5,695 bases of DNA from an uncultured Elusimicrobium sp. (GTDB taxonomy: Bacteria; Elusimicrobiota; Elusimicrobia; Elusimicrobiales; Elusimicrobiaceae). The stretch's first letter is position 1. Each line of letters opens with the position of its first letter. Positions 5,582 to 5,695 of the stretch are shown here, one piece after another. The notes beneath the pieces were generated by a model, which saw nothing but the letters and a program-made list of their open reading frames with translations, was not told the origin of the DNA and searched no databases. The position numbers and the translations under genes were made by a program. The stretch covers positions 1-5,695 of the forward strand of contig CADAFA010000059.1 in NCBI GenBank assembly GCA_902787065.1. The letters are read 5' to 3'.

Positions 5582-5695
5582 TTATTTTGCTTTTGCTTTG
5601 ATGTGCTCAATAGCTTCACCGACGGTTTTGATTTTTTCAGCTTGTTCATCGGGAATTTCGACATCAAATTCTTCTTCCAAAGCCATAATAAGTTC
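5582..5695 (-). CDS. acpP: Acyl carrier protein, C-terminal part (truncated by window edge)
   Basis: The last 37 codons and TAA stop of the carrier protein that holds growing fatty acyl chains on a 4'-phosphopantetheine arm. The visible residues begin ELIMALEEEF and continue with DVEIPDEQAEKI, the highly conserved helix II to helix III region of type II FAS acyl carrier proteins; the tail ends HIKAKAK. The Asp-Ser-Leu motif with the modified serine should lie about five residues beyond the right edge. The start, promoter and upstream fab genes are outside the window. It is followed after 3 nt by rnc, so the two are co-transcribed. fabF, often found directly after acpP, is absent from this position. 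Identification rests on a short but very characteristic segment. Confidence 0.92.
   Translation of the reverse strand, partial: ELIMALEEEFDVEIPDEQAEKIKTVGEAIEHIKAKAK

Overview
The window is AT-rich bacterial chromosomal DNA with densely packed genes. It holds five complete protein genes, the 3' end of a sixth, and one 356-bp gap without a gene. The sequence alone does not fix the organism. The low GC, the order acpP-rnc with no fabF between them, Shine-Dalgarno sites used at some but not all starts, and a membrane-anchored ankyrin protein would fit an uncultured-type lineage such as Elusimicrobiota or another low-GC gut or host-associated group. That is a low-confidence guess. No phage, IS, CRISPR, tRNA or rRNA signature was seen.

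Layout from left to right: (1) a NupC/CNT-family concentrative nucleoside transporter on the minus strand (18-1262), with a well-formed sigma70-type promoter and a Shine-Dalgarno just upstream. (2) A gap (1263-1618) between divergent genes. It holds that promoter, a roughly 127-bp imperfect palindrome (1440-1566) and the AT-rich promoter of the next operon. (3) A plus-strand two-gene operon: a calcineurin-like metallophosphoesterase (1619-2359) and, one base later, a HAD-family hydrolase (2361-3059). (4) A minus-strand operon read from the right edge: acpP (3' end only, 5582-5695), rnc (4919-5578) and a 613-residue ankyrin-repeat protein (3062-4903). The HAD and ankyrin genes converge with only 2 bp between their stop codons, and an AT-rich inverted repeat covers both stops.

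Most of this is housekeeping: nucleoside uptake, two small phosphatases of unknown substrate, fatty-acid carrier protein and dsRNA processing. The parts that ordinary annotation does not explain are the large palindrome, which lies where neither neighbouring gene needs a terminator; the membrane-anchored ankyrin protein with a Q/N-rich and Met-rich repetitive tail, attached to the acpP-rnc operon; an apparently leaderless start for the metallophosphoesterase; and a GTG start for rnc with no Shine-Dalgarno, in the same frame as the acpP stop. I did not find a convincing new multi-gene system here.
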